Assembly (NCBI RefSeq): GCF_030388665.1
Contig: NZ_CP128846.1
Span: 6,274,501-6,338,500, forward strand
Reading direction: 5' to 3'
DNA: 64,000 nt
From: Streptomyces flavofungini
Lineage (GTDB): Bacteria; Actinomycetota; Actinomycetes; Streptomycetales; Streptomycetaceae
The first letter of the stretch is position 1. Every line of letters begins with the position of its first letter. The position numbers and the translations under genes were made by a program. This document shows positions 35,840-43,469 of this stretch, in pieces. A model generated the notes under the pieces. That model did no database searches. It saw only the letters and a list, made by a program, of their open reading frames with translations, and was not told the DNA's origin.

Positions 35840-36798
35840 CAGGAGGTTCCCCTCAGGCGCGGGTTCACCAGCAGGTAGAGGATGTCGATCACCAGGTTCA
35901 CCACGACGAAGCCGACGGCCGTGGTGATGACGACGCCCTGCACGACGGCCGGGTCACCGTTCTTCACCGCGTCGATCATGAGCTTGCCCATGCCGGGCAG
36001 CGAGAAGATCGTCTCGATGACGACCGCGCCGCCGAGGAGGTAGCCGACGCGCAGGCCGAGCACGGTCAGCGGATTGATGAGGGCGTTGCGCAGGACGTTG
36101 CGGCCGACCACCACGACCGGCGGCAGGCCGCTGCCGACGGCCGTGCGGACGTAGTCCTTGTCCAGCTCCTCCACCACGGCGGTGCGCACGATGCGGGTCA
36201 TCTGCGCGGCCACCGGCAGCGACAGGGCGAGGGCGGGCAGCGTCATCGTCTTCAGCCAGCCGGTGAAGGAGTCGGCCGGGTTGACGTAGCCGCCGGTCGG
36301 GAACCAGCCCAGGTCGACCGCCAGGTACTGGATCATGAGCAGGGCCAGCCAGAAGCCGGGCGCCGCGACGCCGGTCAGCGAGACCACGCGGATGATCTGG
36401 TCGGGAAGCCGGTCGCGGTAGATCGCGGCGAGCACGCCGAGGGGCAGGGAGAGCAGCACCGCGATGCCGAGGCCGAGGAAGGTCAGCTGCATCGTCAGGG
36501 GCAGCGCGGTGGTGATCTGGTCGATGACGGGGGACCTGGTCAGGACGCTGATGCCCATGTCGCCGCCGACGAGGTCGCCCACGAAGGCGACGTAGCGCAC
36601 CGGCAGCGGGTCGAGCAGGCCGTTGTCCTCGCGGAACTGGTGCAGCTGCTCCTGGGTGGGGTTCGCGCCCTGGTAGAACGCCGACGCCGGGTCGATGTCG
36701 GAGAACCGCATCACGAGGAACACGAAGAGCACGATGCCGAGCAGCAGCGGCACGAGCAGGGCGATACGGCGGGCCAGGATGCGCAGGATCGCGGTCAC
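35839..36798 (-). CDS. ABC transporter permease (DppB-like)
   Basis: A 319-residue inner-membrane permease with the usual six helices. It begins with ILARRIALLVPLLLGIVLFVF, contains the long periplasmic loop typical of DppB/OppB, and has the ATPase-coupling loop with ELDKDYVRTAVGSGLPP near residue 215. It starts at GTG 87 bases after the lipoprotein gene stop codon; three direct repeats lie in that gap. It overlaps the fusion gene start. Confidence 0.93.
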   Translation of the reverse strand: MTAILRILARRIALLVPLLLGIVLFVFLVMRFSDIDPASAFYQGANPTQEQLHQFREDNGLLDPLPVRYVAFVGDLVGGDMGISVLTRSPVIDQITTALPLTMQLTFLGLGIAVLLSLPLGVLAAIYRDRLPDQIIRVVSLTGVAAPGFWLALLMIQYLAVDLGWFPTGGYVNPADSFTGWLKTMTLPALALSLPVAAQMTRIVRTAVVEELDKDYVRTAVGSGLPPVVVVGRNVLRNALINPLTVLGLRVGYLLGGAVVIETIFSLPGMGKLMIDAVKNGDPAVVQGVVITTAVGFVVVNLVIDILYLLVNPRLRGTS

Positions 36799-36822
36799 TG
36801 CTCAACGCTCCTCTGGTTGCTC

Positions 36823-36878
36823 ACGGCGTACGGGCTCCTCATGGGCGTACCGGCTCCTCACGGGCGTACGGGCTGGTC
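36823..36878 (-). repeat. Three ~19-bp direct repeats between SBP and permease genes
   Basis: ACGGCGTACGGGCTCCTC, ATGGGCGTACCGGCTCCTC and ACGGGCGTACGGGCTGGTC in tandem on the + strand. They fill most of the gap in the importer operon and could set mRNA stability or relative expression of the lipoprotein. Confidence 0.75.
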
Positions 36879-36885
36879 ACGTCGG

Positions 36886-38523
36886 TCAGGCCCACTTGGC
36901 CTGGAGCAGGTTGATCCCGGGGTAGGGCTGGGCGCGGACGCCGGTGAGCTGCCTTGGGTCCCACGCCGTCATCAGCTCGTTGTGCACCACGGGGTACAGC
37001 ACGGCCTCCTCGGCGACGATGTCGATGTAGTCCTGCACCATCGTCTTCTTCTTGGTGGCGTCCGGCTCGCGTGTCGCCCGGTCCATGAGGCGGAACAACT
37101 CCTTGGCGCGGGCGTTCTTCGCCCAGCGGGCGTAACCCATCCACAGGTTGTCGGGCCCGTAGTTGTAATGCATGATCAGGTCGGCCTCGACGCCGAACTG
37201 GTTGGGGTTCGAGGCGGCGGCGACGACCTGGTAGTCCTTCTTCTGGTCCAGCTTGGTGAAGACGGCCGTGGTCTCCTGCGGGTCGAGCGTGGTCCGCACG
37301 CCGATCGCGTCCCAGGACGCCTTGATGGTGGGCAGGCAGTCGACGATCCAGCTGACGTTGACCGCCATGATGTTGATCTTGAGGTTGTCGACCCCGGCCT
37401 CCTTCAGGAGCGCCTTGGCCTTCTTCGGGTCGTAGCCGTAGACGGTCTTCGCCGGGCGGTAGGTCGGGTTGCCCTCGTTGAGGAAGGACGAGGCGGCCTT
37501 GCCGTGCCCCTTCAGGGCGACCTCGATCATCTTCTCCCGGTCGATGGCGTAGTGCAGCGCCTGGCGCACCCGCACGTCGTCGAACGGCTTGTGCGCGGTG
37601 TTGAACATCAGGAAGAGGTTGTTCATGCCGGCCCCGCCCTCGACCGTCATGCCGCCCTTCTTCAGCTGCTCGATGTTGGCGTACGGGATGTTGTCGGAGA
37701 TCTCGGCGTCCGCGCCGGCGCCGGAGATCTTCGCGACGCGCGGCGCCGCGTCGACGATCGTCAGCCAGTTCATCTTCTTGAAGGCGGCCTCGCGCGGACC
37801 GTTGTAGTCGGCGAAGGCCTCGAAGGTCGTGTTCGACTTCGGGTGGTGGGCGGTCTGCCGGTACGGGCCCGAGCCGATGGCCTTGCCCTTGGTGGCGTCG
37901 TCCCAGGCGCCCGGCCGGGAGTACACGTGCTTCGGCATGATCTTGGCGAGGGTGAGCCGGGCCGCGCCGTCGGGGAAGGGGAACTTCAGGACCAGCTCCA
38001 CGTTCCGCGCGTCGACCTTCCTGACCTCCTTCAGCCAGCTCGCGAAGAAGCCCTTGGCGAGGGTCTGCGTCTTCGGGTCGAGGATCCGGTCGAACACGAA
38101 CACCACGTCGTCGGCGGTGACGGGCTTGCCGTCGTGCCACTTGGCGCCCGCGCGCAGCTCGAACTTCCACGTCGTCGCCTTCAGGTCGGTGGGCACCGCC
38201 GTGGCGAGCTGGGCGTAGGGCTCCCTGCTGATCGGGTCGGTGCCGAGCAGCGCCTCGTAGATGTGCTCGTTGCCCGCCATCGCGAACGCCGACGCCGTCT
38301 GTGTGGGGTCCCAACTGCCGTCGTTGCCATAGCCGATGACGGCGGTCAGGGTGCCGCCGCTCTTGCCGCCGCCACCGGTGTCGTTCGTCGACTCAGGTCC
38401 CGAGCAGGCCGCGAGCGTGCCGGTGAGACCCGCCGCCGCGCCCAGGGCGCCGGTGTACTTGAGGAAGGACCGGCGGTCGGGGCCGTGCCCGCCGTCGCGC
38501 GTCACGGGGATCAGGTGGCTCAC
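36886..38523 (-). CDS. ABC transporter substrate-binding lipoprotein (DppA/OppA-like)
   Basis: A 545-residue extracytoplasmic solute-binding protein of the SBP_bac_5 family, the first gene of the importer operon. The signal combines a twin-arginine motif (DRRSFLKYTG, about residues 16-25) with a lipobox LAAC near 38-41, so it is probably a Tat-exported lipoprotein. The mature part has WKFELRAGAKWHDGKPVTADDV near residue 120, the family fingerprint. Family members bind peptides, nickel, glycans or sugar acids, so the ligand is not fixed by sequence. The GTG start has GGAGG four bases upstream. Confidence 0.92.
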   Translation of the reverse strand: MSHLIPVTRDGGHGPDRRSFLKYTGALGAAAGLTGTLAACSGPESTNDTGGGGKSGGTLTAVIGYGNDGSWDPTQTASAFAMAGNEHIYEALLGTDPISREPYAQLATAVPTDLKATTWKFELRAGAKWHDGKPVTADDVVFVFDRILDPKTQTLAKGFFASWLKEVRKVDARNVELVLKFPFPDGAARLTLAKIMPKHVYSRPGAWDDATKGKAIGSGPYRQTAHHPKSNTTFEAFADYNGPREAAFKKMNWLTIVDAAPRVAKISGAGADAEISDNIPYANIEQLKKGGMTVEGGAGMNNLFLMFNTAHKPFDDVRVRQALHYAIDREKMIEVALKGHGKAASSFLNEGNPTYRPAKTVYGYDPKKAKALLKEAGVDNLKINIMAVNVSWIVDCLPTIKASWDAIGVRTTLDPQETTAVFTKLDQKKDYQVVAAASNPNQFGVEADLIMHYNYGPDNLWMGYARWAKNARAKELFRLMDRATREPDATKKKTMVQDYIDIVAEEAVLYPVVHNELMTAWDPRQLTGVRAQPYPGINLLQAKWA

Positions 38524-38601
38524 AGTGCCTCCATGAAGGAGTGGGGAGGCCTGCTCCCCAAGTGCCGGGTGAGAGGGAGGTGCAGTGCTTCCGGTGGGAG
38601 A

Positions 38602-38611
38602 TCCCACGTCC
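38602..38611. promoter_or_regulatory. Operator B (TCCCACGTCC) upstream of importer operon
   Basis: The exact core of operator A, inside GATCCCACGTCCTACGTCG, about 15-25 bases downstream of the inferred start of the leftward operon. TGGGAGATCCCA forms a small palindrome overlapping it. Confidence 0.7.
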
Positions 38612-38631
38612 TACGTCGTGCTGGCGTGGCG

Positions 38632-38660
38632 ACCATAAGAGGGCCGCGAGTGCCGGTCAA
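38632..38660 (-). promoter_or_regulatory. Promoter of SBP-importer-aldolase operon
   Basis: Read leftward, TTGACC (38660-38655) and TATGGT (38637-38632) are 17 bases apart, the best-looking promoter in the window. Transcription would begin near 38625, immediately before operator B. Confidence 0.75.
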
Positions 38661-38760
38661 GAGAACGCGCACGGATCAGAACCCGCTGTTCCCGGATCGG
38701 AATTGAGTGGCCCTCAGCCCAGGTCGGCCGCGGCGCGCGCAGAAGTCTCGTCCGGAGGTG

Positions 38761-38789
38761 GGACGTGGGATGTCATCCGTGCCTACGAT
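38761..38789 (+). promoter_or_regulatory. Operator C and leaderless promoter of the GntR gene
   Basis: GGACGTGGGA (38761-38770) is the reverse complement of the shared core. TACGAT (38784-38789) lies seven bases before the ATG and acts as -10, so the operator covers the -35 region: a layout for autorepression. Confidence 0.7.
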
Positions 38790-38796
38790 GTGGCGC

Positions 38797-39549
38797 ATGC
38801 CTCAGGAGCCCATCCGTGAACGGCCCGGGCCCGCCCCAAGGCGGTCCGGTGAACGGCGTGTGAGCGGCCAGGTGCAGCGCGAGGTGACGCAGCTGATCCT
38901 GGACCGGCGGCTGCGCCCCGGCGCCCTGCTGCCCACCGAGGCCGAGCTGATGGAGGAGCTCGGCGTCAGCCGCAACTCCGTGCGCGAGGCCCTCAAGGCG
39001 CTGCAGGCCCTCGACATCGTGGAGATCAGGCACGGCTACGGCACCTACGTCGGCCAGGCCTCCCTGACCCCCCTCGCCGACGGCCTGACCTTCCGCACCC
39101 TGGTCCAGCTCGCCGACGACACGCACGCGCTCGCCGAGATCCTCCAGGTCCGGGCGGTCCTGGAGGAAGGTCTTGTGCGTGCGGTCGCGACCGTGCTCAC
39201 CGACGCCGAGCTGAGCGGCCTGGAGGACCTGGTGCGGCGGATGGAGGAGGCCGCGGCGGCCGGCGACGCCTTCCCCGATTTGGACCGCGAGTTCCACGAG
39301 GCGCTGTACAGGCCGCTCGGCAACACCCTGGTGACCCAGCTGCTCGGCGCGTTCTGGCACGTCTTCCACCGGGTCGCGGGCGTGCGCGGCTGGTCGCGGG
39401 ACCCGGCGCCCGACGTCACCGTACGCAGGCACCGCGACATAGTGGCGGCGCTGCGCGCGGGTGACGTGGGCGCCGCGCAGCGGGCGATGGCGGACCACTT
39501 CCGCGGCATCGAGGCGCGGGCGGGACAGGAATCGAGAGGCGTGGGATGA
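38797..39549 (+). CDS. FadR-subfamily GntR regulator of the sialidase/importer locus
   Basis: A 250-residue regulator with a winged helix (about 22-90; LLPTEAELMEELGVSRNSV, then VREALKALQALDIVEIRHGYGTYV) and an all-helical FCD effector domain (about 95-240; with D-REFH and H-RDIVAALRAGD-type metal/ligand positions). FadR-type regulators usually repress and are released by a sugar acid or organic acid. I chose the third in-frame ATG because TACGAT sits seven bases upstream and longer versions would be encoded by the operator. It overlaps the GH42 gene (ATGA). Shared operator words make it the likely repressor of the sialidase and importer genes. Confidence 0.9.
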   Translation: MPQEPIRERPGPAPRRSGERRVSGQVQREVTQLILDRRLRPGALLPTEAELMEELGVSRNSVREALKALQALDIVEIRHGYGTYVGQASLTPLADGLTFRTLVQLADDTHALAEILQVRAVLEEGLVRAVATVLTDAELSGLEDLVRRMEEAAAAGDAFPDLDREFHEALYRPLGNTLVTQLLGAFWHVFHRVAGVRGWSRDPAPDVTVRRHRDIVAALRAGDVGAAQRAMADHFRGIEARAGQESRGVG

Positions 39550-41495
39550 CCCCCGACGGCACTGGCGGCACCGACGGCGGCAGCGAGAGGAGTGATAGCG
39601 GCGGCGACCTGGACCGCTTCTACGACAGGCTGACCTCCCTCGCGTACGGCGGCGACTACAACCCCGAGCAGTGGGGCCCCGACGTGCACGCCGAGGACAT
39701 CGAGCTGATGCGCGCGGCGGGCGTGAACCTGGTGACGCTCGGCATCTTCGGCTGGGCCACCACCGAACCGACCCCCGGCGCCTACGACTTCACCTGGCTG
39801 GACGCCCACATGGACCGCCTCGCGGACGCGGGCGTCGCCGTCTGCCTGGCCACGATGACGGCGTCCCCGCCCCCCTGGCTGGCCCGCCTGCACCCCGAGA
39901 CCCTGCCCGTCATGGCGGACGGCACCCGCCTGCACCCCGGCTCCCGCCAGCACTGGTGCCCCTCCAGCCCCGTCTTCCGCGGCCACGCGGTGCGCCTGAC
40001 GGAACGCCTCGCCACCCGGTACGCGGACCATCCGGCGCTCGCCCTGTGGCACATCGGCAACGAGTACGGCTGCCACATCTCGCGGCACTGCCACTGCGAG
40101 GTCTCCACGGCGGCGTTCCGCGCCTGGCTGCGCGAGCGGTACGGGACGGTCGACGCGCTGAACGACGCCTGGTCGACGACGTTCTGGTCGCAGCGCTACA
40201 GCACCTGGGAGGAGATCCACACCCCGCGCGCGGCCCCCTCCTTCCGCAACCCGGCCCAGCGCGCGGACTTCCTCCGCTTCTCCTCCGACGAACTCCTCGC
40301 CTGCTACCTGGCCGAGAAGGACGTCCTCGCCCGCGTCACCCCGCGCACCCCCGTCACCACCAACTTCGTCCCCGTCGCCAAGACCCTCGACCTCTTCCGC
40401 TGGGCCCCGCACCTGGACGTCGTCTCGTACGACTCCTATCCCGACCCGCACGACCCGGACGCCGCCCAGCGCACCGCCTTCAGCTACGACGTGATGCGCG
40501 GCCTGAAGGCAGGGCAGCCCTGGCTGCTCCTCGAACAGGCCCCCTCCGCCGTCAACTGGCGCGCCCACAACGGCCGCAAGCCGCCCGGACGGATGCGCCT
40601 GGACAGCTGGCAGGCCGTGGCGCACGGCGCGGACGCGGTGCTGTTCTTCCAGTGGCGCCAGTCGCGCGGCGGCGCCGAGAAGTTCCACTCGGCGATGGTG
40701 CCGCACGCGGGCCCGCAGACCCGCACGTTCCGCGAGGTGACGGCGCTGGGCGCCGAACTCGCCGCGCAGCCCGACCTGTTGAGGTCACGGCCGGAGCGGG
40801 CGGACGCGGCGCTCGTCCTGGACTGGCCCAACTGGTGGGCCCTGGAGACGGACGCGCACCCGAGCGAGGTGGACTACCTGGACGGGGCGCTCGCCCTCCA
40901 CAAGCCGCTGTACGACGCGTCGGTGGCGTGCGACGTGGTGCCGGTCGACGGGGACCTCGCGGCGTACCGGCTGCTGCTCGTGCCGCACCTGTACTCCCTG
41001 TCGCCGGACACGGCCGCGCGCCTCACCGCCTACGTGCGCGACGGCGGCACGCTCGTCGTGTCGTACTTCTCCGGCATCACCGACGAGCACGACCGCGTGC
41101 ACCTCGGCGGCTATCCGGGGCCGCTGCGCGAGGTCCTCGGCCTGACCGTCGAGGAGTTCGACCCGCGCCCCGACGGCGGCTGGGCGGAGGAGATCCGCCT
41201 GGAGGGTGCCGAGCGGATCCTCGCGTACGAGGACGGGGGCGGCCCCGCCGTCACCCGGCACGACTACGGCGGGGGCACCGCCTGGTACCTGGGCCTGCGC
41301 CCCGACGCCGAGACGATGCGCGAACTGCTCGACCGGGTGCGGGCGGAGGCCGGGGTGGAGCCCGTGGTGGCGGGGCTCCCGGAGGGCGTGCAGGTGCGGA
41401 CGCGGGTGACGGCGGCGGGGGAGAGGGCCCTGGTGCGCCTCGATCACCGGGACGGTTCGGTGACGGTCGAGCGCGACCAGGCCTCCCGGCAGTAG
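39546..41495 (+). CDS. GH42 beta-galactosidase, C terminus shortened
   Basis: A 649-residue glycoside hydrolase family 42 enzyme without signal peptide, so cytosolic. It removes terminal beta-galactose. The barrel begins with YGGDYNPEQW; the acid/base is Glu173 in GNEYGCH, the nucleophile Glu330 in LLLEQAPSAVNW, and a zinc-type Cys cluster (CHISRHCHC) follows Glu173. The trimerisation domain is present. The final C domain consists of only its first strand (ALVRLDH) and the frame then ends inside the antisense of the neighbouring gene, so about 40 residues appear lost. It is coupled to the GntR gene. Confidence 0.92.
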   Translation: MTPDGTGGTDGGSERSDSGGDLDRFYDRLTSLAYGGDYNPEQWGPDVHAEDIELMRAAGVNLVTLGIFGWATTEPTPGAYDFTWLDAHMDRLADAGVAVCLATMTASPPPWLARLHPETLPVMADGTRLHPGSRQHWCPSSPVFRGHAVRLTERLATRYADHPALALWHIGNEYGCHISRHCHCEVSTAAFRAWLRERYGTVDALNDAWSTTFWSQRYSTWEEIHTPRAAPSFRNPAQRADFLRFSSDELLACYLAEKDVLARVTPRTPVTTNFVPVAKTLDLFRWAPHLDVVSYDSYPDPHDPDAAQRTAFSYDVMRGLKAGQPWLLLEQAPSAVNWRAHNGRKPPGRMRLDSWQAVAHGADAVLFFQWRQSRGGAEKFHSAMVPHAGPQTRTFREVTALGAELAAQPDLLRSRPERADAALVLDWPNWWALETDAHPSEVDYLDGALALHKPLYDASVACDVVPVDGDLAAYRLLLVPHLYSLSPDTAARLTAYVRDGGTLVVSYFSGITDEHDRVHLGGYPGPLREVLGLTVEEFDPRPDGGWAEEIRLEGAERILAYEDGGGPAVTRHDYGGGTAWYLGLRPDAETMRELLDRVRAEAGVEPVVAGLPEGVQVRTRVTAAGERALVRLDHRDGSVTVERDQASRQ

Positions 41496-42322
41496 TCCGC
41501 GAAGGCGCGCGGCGCCCGGCCGGTGAGGCGGGCCACGGTGTCCGTGACGCGGTCCTCGGCCCCGTGGCGGATGGCCTCGTCCAGGGCGGCGAGGACGGGG
41601 GCGAACCCGGCGGGGACGCCGCGTTCCGTGAGCCGTTCGGTGAGTTCGTCGGCCGACACGGCGTGGTGGGTCACCGCCCGCCCCGTGACGTCGGTGAGCG
41701 TCGCCGCCACCTCGTCGTACGTCAGCGCCTGTGGTCCGGTGATCACCAGGTCGTGCTCGGGAGGGGGAGAGGCGGTGAGGGCGTGCGCGGCCACCGCGGC
41801 GATGTCGTCGGCGTCGACGAAGGCCACCCGGCCCGTGCCGGTGGCGGTCGTCAGGACGCCGTCGGTGCGGACGCTCTCGGCGTGCAGGTGGTCGCCGGTG
41901 AAGTTCTGCATGAACCAGGACGGCCGGAGCGCGGCCCACTCCTCGAACAGCCCTTCCTCGGCGAGGAGTCGGTGCACCTGACCGAGGGCGGGGCCGCCCG
42001 CCTCGATGGCCGACGAACTCAGCAGGACCGCACGGGTGACGCCCGCCGCGCGCGCCCTGCGCAGGAACGGCAGCACGACGGCGACCGGGTCGGGGTCGCC
42101 GACCGGCGCCACCAGGTAGACGCGGTCGGCGCCGTGGAGGGCGGGCGCGTGCGTCGCCTCGTCGTACCAGTCGAAGCGGGCCGCGTCGGCCCCCGGGTGC
42201 GGGGCGCGGGCCGAGCGGCTCGCGGCGCGCACGGTGTGGCCGAGGGCGGCCAGGCGGGCGGTGACGCGGCTGCCGGTGGTGCCGGTCGCGCCCGTCACCA
42301 GGACGGTGTGTCGATCAGACAC
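41444..42322 (-). CDS. NmrA/SDR-type NAD(P)-binding oxidoreductase
   Basis: A 292-residue Rossmann-fold protein with the dinucleotide motif VTGATGTTGSRV at residues 9-20 and an NmrA-like pattern (LLSSSAIEAGG, LRPSWFMQNF). Such proteins reduce quinones or act as redox sensors. No YxxxK SDR pair is obvious. It starts at GTG, overlapping the end of the SnoaL gene by eight bases. Its last ten residues overlap the GH42 3' end and look unlike the family. TetR-type control is inferred from the upstream operator. Confidence 0.87.
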   Translation of the reverse strand: MSDRHTVLVTGATGTTGSRVTARLAALGHTVRAASRSARAPHPGADAARFDWYDEATHAPALHGADRVYLVAPVGDPDPVAVVLPFLRRARAAGVTRAVLLSSSAIEAGGPALGQVHRLLAEEGLFEEWAALRPSWFMQNFTGDHLHAESVRTDGVLTTATGTGRVAFVDADDIAAVAAHALTASPPPEHDLVITGPQALTYDEVAATLTDVTGRAVTHHAVSADELTERLTERGVPAGFAPVLAALDEAIRHGAEDRVTDTVARLTGRAPRAFADYCREAWSRSTVTEPSR

Positions 42323-42746
42323 CGACGGCCTCCTTGAGGGCGCCGGGGATGCCGAGCGGGTTCCAGTAGTCGCGGTAGTGCGTGAAGTGACCGTCCCTGA
42401 CGGTGACCACGGCGACGTACGTCATGTCGAAGGGGTCGCCCGTCGTGGTGACACGGCCTGTCGCGCGCATCTCGACGACGATCCTCTCCGGGGAGGTCGT
42501 CTCGTGGATGTCGACGTACGGGAAGTCCTCGTACGCGATCTGGCCGCCGAGGCCACGCAGGTAGGCGCCGATGGCGTCCCGGCCCTCGATCCGGCGCGGG
42601 TAGCCCTCCGGCGCGAAGGGGAACTCGGCGACGCCGTCCTCGGCGAACAGGTCGACCCAGCCCGCCACGTCGTCGGCGAGGAGCAGGCGGACGCCCTCGC
42701 GGAACAGGTCGGAGGGGGTGGTGGGTGCGGCCGGTGTGGTGGGCAT
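42315..42746 (-). CDS. SnoaL-like (NTF2 fold) protein
   Basis: A 143-residue NTF2-fold protein: DLFREGVRLLLADDVAGWVDLFAED at residues 13-37 split over helix and loop, and a closing VAVVTVRDGHFTHYRDYWNP strand pair. Members are small isomerases, cyclases or ligand-binding proteins. First gene of a two-gene unit with the NmrA-like enzyme and divergent from a TetR regulator whose operator lies in its promoter. Confidence 0.85.
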   Translation of the reverse strand: MPTTPAAPTTPSDLFREGVRLLLADDVAGWVDLFAEDGVAEFPFAPEGYPRRIEGRDAIGAYLRGLGGQIAYEDFPYVDIHETTSPERIVVEMRATGRVTTTGDPFDMTYVAVVTVRDGHFTHYRDYWNPLGIPGALKEAVGV

Positions 42747-42778
42747 GCTGGTGTCCCGTCCTCTACGATGTGGACTGT

Positions 42779-42819
42779 CGGTCCGTTTGACGATACGGAC
42801 CGCCGGTCCGCTTTGTAAA
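42779..42819 (-). promoter_or_regulatory. TetR operator (three half-sites) within the SnoaL promoter
   Basis: CGGTCCG (42779), CGGACCG (42796) and CGGTCCG (42804) give two overlapping inverted repeats. The right pair, 42796-42810, is a near-perfect 15-bp palindrome inside the spacer of a leftward promoter: TTTACA (42819-42814), 18 bases, TATCGT (42795-42790). Binding would block the SnoaL-NmrA unit, and the same gap must serve the divergent TetR gene. Confidence 0.75.
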
Positions 42820-42861
42820 GGTGTCCCGCGTGAAAGGGCCGTGCGAGATGACGGTGCCCCC

Positions 42862-43455
42862 ATGACCGAACGCAAGGCGCGCGCCGACGCCGCGCGCAAC
42901 CGCGAGGCCGTACTGGCCGCCGCCGACGAGCTGTTCGCGCGCAGCGACAGCCCGCGCGGCGTGTCCATGGACCAGGTCGCCGCCGCCGCGGGCGTCGGCA
43001 AGGGCACCCTCTTCCGCCGCTTCGGCGACCGCACCGGCCTGATCCGCGCGGTGTTCGCCGCCCGCAGCGAGGCCCTGAGCGCCGCCGTCACCTCCGGCCC
43101 GCCACCGCTCGGCCCCGGCGGCCCCGCCCGCGACCGCGTGCCCGCGCTCCTGGACGCCCTGCTCGTCCTCAAGCTCGACAACCGCCATCTGTCCCTCGCC
43201 CTGGAGGAGTCGGGCGGCGGCAGCCCGTACGAGGCGGAGCACTACGGCTGGTGGCACGGCGTCCTGCGGGACGCCCTCGCGGAGACGGAGGCGGTGCCCG
43301 ACGCCGACTACGCCTCCCACGCGCTGCTCGCGGCCGTGCGGGCGGACCTGGTCGAGCACTTGGTGACGGCGGAGGGGATGTCGGGGGAGGAGATCCGGGG
43401 GCGGCTCGGGGAGTACGTGGGGAAGGTGCTGGGTCACTCCGTGCCCGCCCGCTGA
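42862..43455 (+). CDS. TetR family regulator
   Basis: A 197-residue regulator. The N-terminal helix-turn-helix (about 8-52) contains SMDQVAAAAGVGKGTLFRRFGDR; the rest is a variable helical ligand domain. It is divergent from the SnoaL-NmrA genes and probably represses them and itself through the 42779-42810 operator. Ligand unknown. It converges on the AfsR-like gene with 14 bases between the stops. Confidence 0.9.
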   Translation: MTERKARADAARNREAVLAAADELFARSDSPRGVSMDQVAAAAGVGKGTLFRRFGDRTGLIRAVFAARSEALSAAVTSGPPPLGPGGPARDRVPALLDALLVLKLDNRHLSLALEESGGGSPYEAEHYGWWHGVLRDALAETEAVPDADYASHALLAAVRADLVEHLVTAEGMSGEEIRGRLGEYVGKVLGHSVPAR

Positions 43456-43469
43456 GCCGGGCCGGGGTG

